Of a stretch of 64,000 bases of DNA, positions 26,511 through 34,557 are shown in pieces (position 1 is the first letter of the stretch; every line of letters starts with the position of its first letter). The position numbers and the translations under genes were made by a program. The DNA is from Candidatus Fluviicola riflensis (lineage in GTDB: Bacteria; Bacteroidota; Bacteroidia; Flavobacteriales_D; Crocinitomicaceae), in the NCBI GenBank assembly GCA_002243285.1, contig CP022585.1, positions 1,724,641 through 1,788,640 on the forward strand, written 5' to 3'. The notes under the pieces are model-generated. The model searched no databases, was not told the origin of the DNA, and saw nothing but the letters and a program-made list of their open reading frames with translations.

Positions 26511-26996
26511 CTAATAAACCTCCAACAACTCAATCTCAAACACCAGCACCGAATTCGCCGGAATTCCTTCCAGTTCATTATCAGCATATCCCAAATGTGG
26601 CGGAACCACCATGCGTAATTTTGCACCTGCTTTCTGTCCCAATAATCCTTCCTGGAACGCCATGATCAAACCTTTTAGGTTGCTTTTGAGCGGAGATTTT
26701 GCCGTTTTTTGGTCGAAGATTTTGCCGTTCAACAATTGACCTTTGTACGCAACAGTCACTTCACTACCAAAGATTACCGGCTCGTCGCCTGTTCCTTCCT
26801 GTATGACTTCCATGTACAAGCCTGAAGTTGATTTGGTTAGTTTCCAGTCCTTCTTTTTGGCGATGTATTGCTCAATGGTTTTGTCAAAAGAAGCTTTATC
26901 GTCTTCGGAATACGTTTTACAAGCCCCGAGCGACAGCGCGATCAAAACGAGTAAAGAGAGTTTAGTAAACAATGGGCGTAACGGTGTAACCTGCAT
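26511..26996 (-). CDS. FKBP-type peptidyl-prolyl isomerase lipoprotein
   Basis: This gene encodes 161 residues. The N-terminal lipoprotein signal has lipobox LGAC with Cys26. The FKBP domain spans about residues 60-161: VTVAYKGQLLNGKIFD, the hydrophobic MAFQEGLLGQKAGAKLRMVVPPHLGYAD and a VFEIELLEV end. It catalyses cis-trans isomerisation at prolines and would help envelope proteins fold in the periplasm. The chosen ATG (26996) overlaps the end of the TraB-type gene upstream by 35 bases, so they are co-transcribed. The alternative Met at 27026 would lengthen the overlap and the pre-signal stretch. Confidence 0.9.
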   Translation of the reverse strand: MQVTPLRPLFTKLSLLVLIALSLGACKTYSEDDKASFDKTIEQYIAKKKDWKLTKSTSGLYMEVIQEGTGDEPVIFGSEVTVAYKGQLLNGKIFDQKTAKSPLKSNLKGLIMAFQEGLLGQKAGAKLRMVVPPHLGYADNELEGIPANSVLVFEIELLEVY

Positions 26997-27816
26997 CTTT
27001 GAGTAATTGAATAACGCCCTGGTCACCGCCTAAATGGCCCGCACCTACGGCAAAAAAACACGATTGAGTTGTCATAAATTCCGTCATCAAGGGAATCCAG
27101 TTGCGATTGCGGCGATACAATAATTCTTCGGCGCTGTTGCCCATATCATCCGATTCTGTAATGAGTTTTGCCAAACCTTCCACGTCTTTGTCGACGTACA
27201 GTTTTACCAGTTCCCGCTGAGTTTCCTCCGCTTTTTCCGGATGACGAATACCTTCCATGATCATATCGGTAACTGCTTCAGCTTCCATTTCCTCGAAAAT
27301 AGCAAACTGCGATTCCATGGTTTCCAAGCCTTTGATCGGTTGTTTGTTGGCATTGGCTTTCGACATGAGTTCCATTTCATAGGACTTCGAACGCGCGTTC
27401 ATCATTGCCTGCACACCAATTTGCATCAGCACGAAAGGTTTCATGCCGCTAAAATTTTTTTCAAACACTTCGGGTTTCATGCCCAATAGGGAAGAACCCC
27501 ATTGAATGATACTGTCGGCTTGTTCTTTGGTGAATTGGTCGAATACATTTCCGGAGTCGAGCATCAGCATTTTTTGTGCTTTCGCGCGATCAGCGATACT
27601 TTCATCAATTTCCAGTACCAATTGATCTGCTTTGCTCAGCGTTTTATCCAGTTTTGTCGGGAAATAATAAGCCGTATCAGCGATCATGTGCACCGTTCCG
27701 AATAGGTAAGAAGGTTTTGTGTCTTTTCCCTTGATACTGAATAACAAGGTTTTTTCCTGCCCGAAACCGAACCAGGCAATCACAACCGAAAAGATGAACG
27801 TGATGAATGTTTTCAT
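26962..27816 (-). CDS. TraB/GumN family protein, exported
   Basis: The product is 284 residues with a signal peptide (about 1-19, ending WFGFGQ). The family signatures are the GTVH motif near residue 40 (SYLFGTVHMIAD) and a C-terminal GAGHLGGDQG. The two conserved His/Glu-bearing segments have led to the suggestion that TraB/GumN proteins are metal-dependent proteases related to Tiki. That is family knowledge, not shown here. It starts directly at the stop of the methyltransferase gene (no gap) and overlaps the FKBP gene, forming a three-gene minus-strand unit. Confidence 0.9.
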   Translation of the reverse strand: MKTFITFIFSVVIAWFGFGQEKTLLFSIKGKDTKPSYLFGTVHMIADTAYYFPTKLDKTLSKADQLVLEIDESIADRAKAQKMLMLDSGNVFDQFTKEQADSIIQWGSSLLGMKPEVFEKNFSGMKPFVLMQIGVQAMMNARSKSYEMELMSKANANKQPIKGLETMESQFAIFEEMEAEAVTDMIMEGIRHPEKAEETQRELVKLYVDKDVEGLAKLITESDDMGNSAEELLYRRNRNWIPLMTEFMTTQSCFFAVGAGHLGGDQGVIQLLKDAGYTVTPIVY

Positions 27817-28530
27817 TTAACTCAACGTAATTTCAGCTAAGTAGTGATCTTCAATTTCCACTACGCGCTGTGCTTTCAACCCCACATTTTTGGCTGCCTG
27901 GAAAAGTGTGTCAAAATCGACATACAACCAGTCAAACCAAGGGCCTTTTTCCTTTTTGTATTTCATCTGGAACCGGAAATTGCCGTAATATTCCGTATTG
28001 AGGTCAATCCAGAGAGCGCCATCTTCGTCTTCGTACAAATAACGAATATCGGATGAATCGCAGAGGATTTTCCCGCCTGGCTTCAGCAAACTTTTCGCAT
28101 GTGTCAATGTTGTTTCCAAATTGGAAAGTTTTCCTGCAATTCCTATGCCGTTCATGAGCATCAGGATTGTATCGAACTGTTCGTCTTTGAGTGAGAAGAA
28201 GTTAATGCGTTTCGCTTTCAGTCCATTAGCGTTGAGATAATCAACGGCTCCTTGTGAAATATCGATACACGTTACATCCATTCCCTGGTCCTGTAAGTAA
28301 ACAGCGTGAATTCCGGCTCCGGCTCCTACATCCAATACTTTCCCTGAAGCACGGTCAAGCGCCGTTTGTTCGATCTCAGGCATTTCATCGTAGCCGCGAA
28401 ACAATACTTCCAATGGAATAATATCATCGTCACAAATATCCGAAGCTACTATGATATCGTCGGGTTTGCGATTGCTTGCGTATTCTTTGATGGCAACTCC
28501 AATCGGGTCACCGAATTTTTTTTCCTCCAT
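27817..28530 (-). CDS. Class I SAM-dependent methyltransferase
   Basis: This gene encodes 237 residues. The Rossmann SAM-binding motif I is VLDVGAGAGIHAVYLQDQG (near residue 65), followed by the acidic VTCIDIS loop, a LMLMNGIGI motif and the SLLKPGGKILCDSS strand. This is the Methyltransf_25/11 type acting on a small molecule or unknown substrate. It is first of the unit methyltransferase-TraB-FKBP. The substrate cannot be inferred. A hairpin repeat lies immediately upstream (28546-28600). Confidence 0.85.
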   Translation of the reverse strand: MEEKKFGDPIGVAIKEYASNRKPDDIIVASDICDDDIIPLEVLFRGYDEMPEIEQTALDRASGKVLDVGAGAGIHAVYLQDQGMDVTCIDISQGAVDYLNANGLKAKRINFFSLKDEQFDTILMLMNGIGIAGKLSNLETTLTHAKSLLKPGGKILCDSSDIRYLYEDEDGALWIDLNTEYYGNFRFQMKYKKEKGPWFDWLYVDFDTLFQAAKNVGLKAQRVVEIEDHYLAEITLS

Positions 28531-28545
28531 ATTGAATTATGAATT

Positions 28546-28600
28546 GAAAATGTAAAATGTAAGGGCGACTCGCGAGTCATCCCTACATTTTTACATTTTC
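28546..28600. repeat. Long inverted repeat with GACTCGCGAGTC centre
   Basis: The arms 28546-28565 and 28581-28600 pair almost completely (one slipped base), flanking a perfect 12-base palindrome GACTCGCGAGTC at 28567-28578. It separates the PRiA4b-like gene from the methyltransferase gene and could act as a terminator for the former or be a short non-autonomous repeat. Confidence 0.75.
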
Positions 28601-28606
28601 ATTTTT

Positions 28607-29152
28607 TTAATAATTGAACTCGTCGTAATTCGAGTAATCTTCTTCGTCGTAACCGTCATCGAAATCGTCCTGGTCATCGAATAGTTCGTCTTCATCACCT
28701 TCTTCCATGAAATCGGAATCTTCCGGGATCATTTTGGAATCCTCGGGTGGTGCGATGCCAATTGAAAGAAGTACTTCGGGTTTTTCAACCGTTTGATCGG
28801 TTTGTTCGAGCAATTCGATGAGGAAAATCCACATGCGCAGGAAATCGTACACCAGGATGATTTTCTGGTCGGGAACTTCCATAAAGTCTTTTAAAACAGC
28901 CTCTTTCATGACGCTCGGAAGGCTTTCGTCTTCGTCGGAATAGCGCATATCCATCAGCCCGATTTCATGGCCTTTGTCCCAATCATCGTTTGACATGTAA
29001 AAAGAACCTATTTCCTGACCTTCAAAGCGGAAGGCGTTCAAAATGGCACGGTAGAGCGTTTCAAAGTTGTCGGTGTCGTTAATAAGTATATCGCGAAATG
29101 TTTCCCGGTCTTTTTCAGAATCCAATAAAACGCGAAATTTCAAAGCTCCCAT
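28607..29152 (-). CDS. PRiA4b ORF3-like (IS1096 TnpR-like) protein
   Basis: The product is 181 residues from the ATG at 29152. A TTG seven codons upstream is the alternative. The N-terminal 120 residues follow the plasmid pRiA4b ORF-3-like domain: a KFRVLLD start, FETLYRAILNAFRFEGQEIGSFYMS and LVYDFLRMWIFLIEL. The last 60 residues are an extremely acidic tail of Asp/Glu/Tyr (DDQDDFDDGYDEED). Database names link this family to an IS1096 passenger gene, but no transposase or insertion-sequence ends are nearby. In Bacteroidota it is a chromosomal gene of unknown role. It lies next to the tRNA nucleotidyltransferase gene with 43 bases between. Confidence 0.8.
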   Translation of the reverse strand: MGALKFRVLLDSEKDRETFRDILINDTDNFETLYRAILNAFRFEGQEIGSFYMSNDDWDKGHEIGLMDMRYSDEDESLPSVMKEAVLKDFMEVPDQKIILVYDFLRMWIFLIELLEQTDQTVEKPEVLLSIGIAPPEDSKMIPEDSDFMEEGDEDELFDDQDDFDDGYDEEDYSNYDEFNY

Positions 29153-29195
29153 GTAAGGTAAAAATTTGTTCAAAAATAGTAAGATTCTACCGTAT

Positions 29196-30620
29196 TTAGT
29201 TGTTCTGTTTTTCTAATCCCAATTCTTTGGCGACTGTAAGCATATATTCGACGGCTGCTTCGTGTTCATTGGCAATTTCTCCTTCCAGAATTGCTTCTTT
29301 GATGCGGCTTTTAATCGTACCAATTTCACTGCACGGACTCAGGTTGAATGTCTCCATGATCAATTCACCCGAAACCGGCGGCTGAAAATTACGTACGCGG
29401 TCTTTTTCTTCCACATCTTTGAGTTTCTGTGAAACGAGTTCAAAGTTTTTGCGGTATTTCTTTACCTTGAATTCGTTTTTCGAAGTAATATCAGCGTTGC
29501 AGAGCGTCATCAGGTCTTCAATATCATCGCCGGCTTCAAACAACAAGCGTCTTATAGCGGAATCGGTTACCGAACCTTTTACCAAAGCAATCGGCCGTAA
29601 ATGAAGACGCACCAGCTTTTGCACGTATTTCATTTTTTGGTCGAGTGGAAGTCGCAGGCGTTTGAAGATTTTCGGAACCATCCGGGCTCCCAGTTCTTCG
29701 TGTCCGTGAAAAGTCCAGCCGACCACTTCATCAAATCGTTTTGTAGGCGGTTTGGCGATATCGTGCAGAATAGCCGACCAGCGCAGCCACAAATCGTCGG
29801 AATTCAGACATACGTTATCCAAAACTTCCAGTGTATGAAAGAAATTGTCTTTATGGCTTTTTCCGTTGATGGTTTCGATACCGTAAAGTGCGACCATTTC
29901 CGGGAAAAACTGATGCAGTAATTGAGTCGAGAACAACAATTCAAAACCGCGTGAAGGCTTAGCCGTTTTAATGATCTTGTTCAATTCGTCCATGATTCGC
30001 TCTTCAGAAATAATTTCCAACCGCTCAGCGTTTGCACGAATAGCTTCCAGACTTTTGCGTTCGATTTGAAAATCGAGCTGCGTAGCAAACCGGATAGCGC
30101 GCATCATACGTAACGGATCATCCGAATAGGTTTGTTCCGGTTCCAAAGGCGTTTTCAGAATTCCTTTTTCCAAATCTTCCAATCCGCCAAACGGGTCAAT
30201 AATATTCCCGAAAGTTTCAGCACGTAAATCCAGTGCCAGTGCATTGATGGTAAAATCGCGGCGTTTCTGATCATCGCTCAGCGTTCCGTCTTCCACGATC
30301 GGCTTGCGCGAATCACGTTGATACGATTCTTTGCGCGCACCGACAAATTCCACATCGAGGTCTTTGTATATAAACTGCGCCGTCCCGAAATTCTTGAAGT
30401 AGGAGACTTTTTTCACCCGGAGTTTTTCGGCTGTGGCTTTCGCCAGCTCCATACCGTTTCCGACAACCACAATGTCTATGTCTTTTGACGGACGTTCGAG
30501 TAATAAATCACGTACAAACCCACCGATCACATAAGCTTCTAAACCTTGTTCCGTGATGATGCCTGAAATGACTTTAAACACGGGATGTTTAAGCCTGTCT
30601 GCGTAATTGTGTTGCTGCAT
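29196..30620 (-). CDS. CCA-adding tRNA nucleotidyltransferase / poly(A) polymerase family, with HD domain
   Basis: This gene encodes 474 residues from the ATG at 30620. A promoter -7 element at 30649-30656 lies inside the longer frame, which rules out the upstream Met. The class II nucleotidyltransferase head has the GGFVRDLLL motif and catalytic Asp pair DIDIV (about residues 30-55). The RNA-binding region follows (RRDFTINALALD; DDPLRMMRAIRFATQL). An HD-type metal domain is near residues 250-320 (HTLEVLDNV, ILHDIAKPP). It adds or repairs the 3' CCA of tRNAs. Confidence 0.93.
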   Translation of the reverse strand: MQQHNYADRLKHPVFKVISGIITEQGLEAYVIGGFVRDLLLERPSKDIDIVVVGNGMELAKATAEKLRVKKVSYFKNFGTAQFIYKDLDVEFVGARKESYQRDSRKPIVEDGTLSDDQKRRDFTINALALDLRAETFGNIIDPFGGLEDLEKGILKTPLEPEQTYSDDPLRMMRAIRFATQLDFQIERKSLEAIRANAERLEIISEERIMDELNKIIKTAKPSRGFELLFSTQLLHQFFPEMVALYGIETINGKSHKDNFFHTLEVLDNVCLNSDDLWLRWSAILHDIAKPPTKRFDEVVGWTFHGHEELGARMVPKIFKRLRLPLDQKMKYVQKLVRLHLRPIALVKGSVTDSAIRRLLFEAGDDIEDLMTLCNADITSKNEFKVKKYRKNFELVSQKLKDVEEKDRVRNFQPPVSGELIMETFNLSPCSEIGTIKSRIKEAILEGEIANEHEAAVEYMLTVAKELGLEKQNN

Positions 30621-30648
30621 TCTGTGATCGCCCTTCGTTTGACGGGTG

Positions 30649-30656
30649 CAAATATA
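30649..30656 (-). promoter_or_regulatory. -7 promoter element of the CCA-enzyme gene
   Basis: On the minus strand this reads TATATTTG, an exact TAnnTTTG. The ATG at 30620 follows after about 28 bases. The nearest TTG upstream (30684-30682) is 25 bases away, slightly beyond the usual spacing. Confidence 0.5.
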
Positions 30657-30814
30657 CGAAGAGTAAGTCATTTCTGTTCAGCAAAAATGGAGTCTTTTCG
30701 GAAAGATGAACACTCACATAAAGTGTGTGATAGATGTAATTCCCGGCGATCCCGATGTAACAAAATTATACACGAATACAGATAACTTGGGGTTGAATAA
30801 TAACTCTACGGCTT

Positions 30815-31300
30815 ATGAACGAGGCGCACGTACATTTATTAATCAACCACATGCCCATATTTGGGTCTCTTTTCGGTGCTATTGTACTGGCAATAGGAAT
30901 CTGGTCGAAAAGCACAACCACTAAACTAGCAGCTTATGTCCTCTTTTTTCTGTCAGCATTTGGCGGATTAATCGCTTATCTTACCGGCGACGGAGCCGAA
31001 GAAGTGGTGGAGAACATTCCCGGAATTGCCAATGAAATGCTTGAGAAACATGAAGATGCAGCCAATTATGCATTGATTGCGATGATTTTATTGGGAGTTT
31101 TAGCAATACTGGCCACATTTATGACTGTCAGAAGACGTGAAACAACGAATACGTTTGCCTGGATTACACTCGTGGTATCTCTGTTCGGATTCTCAGTAGT
31201 AGCCAGAACGGGTTACCTCGGTGGACAGATCCGGCATACTGAAGTAAACGGTTATGTTATTCCGGACATTGAGCATGAGGATGTTGAGGAATTTTATTAG
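30815..31300 (+). CDS. Four-helix membrane protein with conserved histidines
   Basis: The product is 161 residues with four hydrophobic segments (about 9-27, 37-56, 85-105 and 114-130). Several His residues sit near the first helix (HVHLLINHMP) and near the C-terminus (GGQIRHTEV), and a GDGAEE loop lies between. This resembles DUF2231-type membrane proteins, whose His pattern is compatible with haem or metal binding (inference). It is alone on the plus strand between two minus-strand genes, and its stop is 13 bases from that of tsaC (convergent). Confidence 0.65.
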   Translation: MNEAHVHLLINHMPIFGSLFGAIVLAIGIWSKSTTTKLAAYVLFFLSAFGGLIAYLTGDGAEEVVENIPGIANEMLEKHEDAANYALIAMILLGVLAILATFMTVRRRETTNTFAWITLVVSLFGFSVVARTGYLGGQIRHTEVNGYVIPDIEHEDVEEFY

Positions 31301-31313
31301 ATAAAATGCGCTA

Positions 31314-31877
31314 CTACTTTCGGATGATTTGAATTGAACTATCCAATCCGATTTTTATAATCTGCGAAGGAGTTGCGCATTTTTCTTCCAAACGTTCCAT
31401 CACAATAGCATCCACACCGTCCTTGATTTGCTGATTGATCTCAGCGAAGCGGGTAGGGTGCGGTTCACCCGAAAAATTGGCTGAAGTAGCAACGATAGGT
31501 TTCCTGATCGCTCGAATCAGTTTCAGGCAAATCGGATCTTTGGTAAGTCGAATTCCCACTGAACCGTCAGCTGCCAAAACTGCAGTAGCCAATCCTTTTG
31601 CATTCGGATAAATAATAGTGAGTGGTTTTTCGGCCAGATCGCCTAGATCATAACACACATCCGGAAATTGGGGAATGTACTTTTCGATCATTTGAAAACT
31701 GTCGGCTAATAACACAAAACTCTTGTCTTCCGGACGTTGTTTTAAATCCATAATCCGCTGACAAGCTGCTTCGTTCGTGGCATCGCAACCCAATCCCCAG
31801 ATGGTATCGGTAGGGAAAAGGATGATACCACCTTCTTTCAGGCAGTCAGTAGCATCAATTAAATTGGAATCCGTCAT
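31314..31877 (-). CDS. tsaC: L-threonylcarbamoyladenylate synthase
   Basis: This gene encodes 187 residues, the single YrdC/Sua5 N-terminal domain without the C-terminal Sua5 extension. It makes threonylcarbamoyl-AMP from threonine, bicarbonate and ATP for the t6A37 modification of tRNAs. Motifs are GGIILFPTDTIWGLGCDA at the start, the substrate-binding LKQRPEDKSF, VGIRLTKD and ATSANFSGEPHPT. Its start lies 23 bases from the end of the ArsR-like gene upstream. Confidence 0.93.
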   Translation of the reverse strand: MTDSNLIDATDCLKEGGIILFPTDTIWGLGCDATNEAACQRIMDLKQRPEDKSFVLLADSFQMIEKYIPQFPDVCYDLGDLAEKPLTIIYPNAKGLATAVLAADGSVGIRLTKDPICLKLIRAIRKPIVATSANFSGEPHPTRFAEINQQIKDGVDAIVMERLEEKCATPSQIIKIGLDSSIQIIRK

Positions 31878-31900
31878 TCTGTATTATTCTGTCGGTAAAA

Positions 31901-32239
31901 TTACTTCTTTATTGATAAGTAAAATTGACTGGCAGGATTACCAGCAAAGAATTTTTGAAAGGATTGAAACCGCTCGTGACTTTCTTCATCAATTGATAAA
32001 TTATAACAGTGTGGGGAATATTCGATATAAATGTATCCGGCATCTTTAAGTTTTTCAATATGATCTCGAATTGAAGGTTTTGACATTTGGAAGTATTTAG
32101 CTAGATCAACACACGTAATGCCTTTATGCGCTTTTATGAGACTCATCATTTTTACACGACACGGATGGTTAAGTGCCCGGGCACCGAGCGCAACTGAAAG
32201 TTCAAAATCTGAATAATTGAAAGGTTTAATGGCTCCCAT
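31901..32239 (-). CDS. ArsR-like winged-helix transcriptional regulator
   Basis: The product is 112 residues. It has a winged helix-turn-helix of the ArsR type at about residues 15-90: ALGARALNHPCRVKMMSLI, then CVDLAKYFQMSKPSIRDHIEKL as recognition region, and a beta-wing AGYIYIEYSPHCYNLSI. Cys and His residues (HPC, CVD, PHC) could bind metal but do not match the classic CxC metal site. The region upstream (32321-32430) contains two tandem copies of a 65-base unit with inverted elements, a good candidate operator for autoregulation. Confidence 0.8.
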   Translation of the reverse strand: MGAIKPFNYSDFELSVALGARALNHPCRVKMMSLIKAHKGITCVDLAKYFQMSKPSIRDHIEKLKDAGYIYIEYSPHCYNLSIDEESHERFQSFQKFFAGNPASQFYLSIKK

Positions 32240-32320
32240 GGGTAAGGATTTTTTAATTGGTTTCCATTTAAGATAGTGAAAAAGTAGATTTGTAGCAATA
32301 GCGAGGTGAAAAAAATCAGG

Positions 32321-32430
32321 AAAATAGTAATATTATTTACCTTGAAACAAGTTAGGTATATTACTAACAATCGCAATACTAAACAAAATAGTAATATTCC
32401 TTCCGTGTAAACAAGTTAGGTATATTACTT
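32321..32430. promoter_or_regulatory. Tandem operator-like repeats upstream of the ArsR-like gene
   Basis: AAAATAGTAATATT at 32322 recurs at 32387, and AACAAGTTAGGTATATTACT at 32347 recurs at 32412, so a 65-base unit is present twice. Within each unit AGTAATATT faces an imperfect inverse TATATTACT. The unit lies about 80 bases upstream of the regulator's start and after the stop of trmD. Confidence 0.6.
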
Positions 32431-32461
32431 ACCGATAGGCGCTGCATCTATATCTTTTCAA

Positions 32462-33154
32462 CTAACCTTCTTGGTTGAACTTTTCATACAAATCAGGTCT
32501 TCTAACTTTCGTTCGTTCAATGGCTTGTTCTTCCCTCCATACATCAATTTTAGCAAAATCACCACTCAATAGAACCTCCGGGACTTTCCAACCATTAAAC
32601 TCGGGCGGACGGGTATAAACCGGTGGGGAAAGCAAGTTGTCCTGAAAACTATCAGTTAAAGCCGAAGTTTCATCATTCATAACACCGGGAATCAAGCGCG
32701 CAATGCTATCCACCAAAACGGCAGCAGCCAGTTCGCCTCCTGTGAGTACATAGGATCCGATCGAAAGTTCTTTGGTAATATAATGTTCGCGAATGCGTTC
32801 GTCCACACCTTTGTAATGGCCACAAAGAATCATGATGTTCTCTTTTAAACTCCAGTTATTACTGTGCTTTTGTTCCAATACCTCACCATCCGGAGTCATA
32901 TAAATGATCTCGTCGTAGGTGCGTTCTGCTTTGAGTTTTTCGATCAGAATGGCAATCGGTTCAATCGTCATCACCATTCCTGCTCCGCCACCGTATTGGT
33001 AATCGTCTACGTTTTTGTGCTTGTTGGTCGAGTAATCGCGAATGTTGTGAATATGAACTTCCAGCAAATTACGATCCTGGGCACGTTTCATCATGGAAGC
33101 CGAGAAAGGCCCTTCCAGTAATTCCGGCAATATGGTAAGTATATCAAAACGCAT
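32462..33154 (-). CDS. trmD: tRNA (guanine37-N1)-methyltransferase
   Basis: The product is 230 residues, usual for TrmD. It methylates N1 of G37 in tRNAs read by CNN codons and is essential for frame maintenance. The N-terminal trefoil-knot SAM domain is shown by the [11 protein letters not shown] start, the [12 protein letters not shown] loop, [13 protein letters not shown] and [18 protein letters not shown]-terminal helical domain follows. A TACCTTTG at 33159-33166 on the minus strand is so close to the ATG that the mRNA may be leaderless. Confidence 0.97.
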   Translation of the reverse strand: MRFDILTILPELLEGPFSASMMKRAQDRNLLEVHIHNIRDYSTNKHKNVDDYQYGGGAGMVMTIEPIAILIEKLKAERTYDEIIYMTPDGEVLEQKHSNNWSLKENIMILCGHYKGVDERIREHYITKELSIGSYVLTGGELAAAVLVDSIARLIPGVMNDETSALTDSFQDNLLSPPVYTRPPEFNGWKVPEVLLSGDFAKIDVWREEQAIERTKVRRPDLYEKFNQEG

Positions 33155-33221
33155 GAGGCAAAGGTAACTATAGACTGACTTCTACGGCTTTATTTTAAAA
33201 ATTATTCGTATATTCAAGTAA

Positions 33222-33743
33222 ATGACAATAATGAATATACAATTACCCGACGAAACTATTTACCGAAAAATCTTCGTCATCCGTGATCAAAAAGTAATGC
33301 TTGATAACGATTTGGCTGAACTTTATCAGGTTGACACAAAACGACTAAACGAACAAGTGAAACGAAACAATGAACGTTTTCCTGATGATTTTATGTTTCA
33401 ATTGACAGAATACGAGTGGGACAACTTGAAGTCGCAATTTGCGACTTCAAGTTTGCATGGCGGAAGACGAACGTTGCCGTATGTGTTTACAGAACATGGT
33501 GTTTTAATGCTATCGAGTGTCTTGAATAGTAAACGAGCGATTGCCGTAAACATTCAGATTATGCGCGTGTACACTCGCCTGAAAGAAATGATCCAATCCA
33601 GCAAGGAGTTACAGGAAAGAATGAATTCATTGGAAGAACAGTTATATGAGCAAGACGCTAAAATAAGCCGTGTATTTCAGTATGTACAAGAGATGAATGA
33701 AGAAATGAAAGAAGAGCCCAGAACACGTGTTGGTTACAAATGA
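33222..33743 (+). CDS. ORF6N-domain protein
   Basis: This gene encodes 173 residues. The ORF6N domain (about 8-95) is recognised by IFVIRDQKVMLDNDLAELYQV, KRLNEQVKRNNERFPDDFMF, GGRRTLPYVFTEHGVLMLSS and SKRAIAVNIQIMRVY. A C-terminal coiled coil (about 118-160) follows. ORF6N proteins are related to phage antirepressors (KilA-N group) and are dispersed in Bacteroidota chromosomes, often as stand-alone genes. DNA binding is likely; the role is unknown. No other phage genes are nearby. A perfect 31-base palindrome lies inside the coding sequence at 33423-33453. The Met three codons later (33231) is an alternative start. Confidence 0.85.
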   Translation: MTIMNIQLPDETIYRKIFVIRDQKVMLDNDLAELYQVDTKRLNEQVKRNNERFPDDFMFQLTEYEWDNLKSQFATSSLHGGRRTLPYVFTEHGVLMLSSVLNSKRAIAVNIQIMRVYTRLKEMIQSSKELQERMNSLEEQLYEQDAKISRVFQYVQEMNEEMKEEPRTRVGYK

Positions 33744-33744
33744 T

Positions 33745-34557
33745 TTAACCTTTCGCAGCATCAACAGCAGCTCGCACCGAACCATGTTTTTGCAACAAAT
33801 CATTGCTGGTTGCCTCATCAAAGCCCGTCGCCTCCATAATCATCCGAATTCCACGATCAACCAGTTTATCATTCGTCAGCTGCATATCCACCATTCTGTT
33901 TCCGCGTACACGACCCAAACGGATCATAATAGCCGTTGAAAGCATATTCAACACCAGTTTTTGGGCTGTTCCGCTTTTCATGCGGGTGCTTCCGGTGACG
34001 AATTCAGGACCTACAACCGGAGTAATAGCAATATCAGCGAGTTGACTTAATGGCGAACCCGGATTGCAGGAAATTCCGCCGGTAAGAATGCCATTTGATT
34101 TCGAAGTTTCTAATGCTCCCAAAACATAAGGCGTAGTTCCCGAAGCAGCAATTCCAACAACGATGTCTTTGTCGCAGATAGCATATTCCTGAAGATCTTT
34201 CCAACCTTGTTCGCGATCATCTTCGGCAAATTCTACCGCTTTTCGAATGGCAGAATCACCTCCGGCAATCAATCCGATTACCATTCCTTGCGGAACACCA
34301 AATGTAGGTGGACATTCACTCGCATCTACGATACCCAAGCGTCCGCTGGTGCCCGCCCCAATGTAAAACAAGCGTCCGCCTGATTGCATGCGTTCAACAC
34401 ACGCGTCAACGAGTTGTTCGATTTGTTGAATTTCAGCTTCAACGGCCAGAGGAACACTTTTATCTTCTTTATTGATACCTTCCAGCAACGAACGGGTCGA
34501 TTGCTGCTCAAGGTTGTCATAATGACTTGCAGATTCGGTAACGCGCTGAATACTCAT
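33745..34557 (-). CDS. murQ: N-acetylmuramic acid 6-phosphate etherase
   Basis: The product is 270 residues. It cleaves the lactyl ether of MurNAc-6-phosphate to give GlcNAc-6-phosphate and D-lactate in peptidoglycan recycling. The SIS fold and active-site motifs are visible: FYIGAGTSGRLGIVDASECPP, GLIAGGDSAIRKAVE (with the catalytic Glu region AEDD), GIAASGTTPYV and PEFVTGSTRMKSGTAQKL. It overlaps the preceding phosphoribosyltransferase by 4 bases (ATGA), implying co-translation. It is slightly shorter than the E. coli enzyme. The stop of the ORF6N gene is 1 base away (convergent). Confidence 0.96.
   Translation of the reverse strand: MSIQRVTESASHYDNLEQQSTRSLLEGINKEDKSVPLAVEAEIQQIEQLVDACVERMQSGGRLFYIGAGTSGRLGIVDASECPPTFGVPQGMVIGLIAGGDSAIRKAVEFAEDDREQGWKDLQEYAICDKDIVVGIAASGTTPYVLGALETSKSNGILTGGISCNPGSPLSQLADIAITPVVGPEFVTGSTRMKSGTAQKLVLNMLSTAIMIRLGRVRGNRMVDMQLTNDKLVDRGIRMIMEATGFDEATSNDLLQKHGSVRAAVDAAKG

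Noticed and set aside
28607-29152. A transposon, suggested by the IS1096 TnpR-like family name
   Set aside because: No transposase, insertion-sequence ends or target duplications are present; the family name is historical.
33222-33743. A prophage, suggested by the ORF6N domain
   Set aside because: The neighbours are trmD and murQ and no phage structural, integrase or lysis gene is present.
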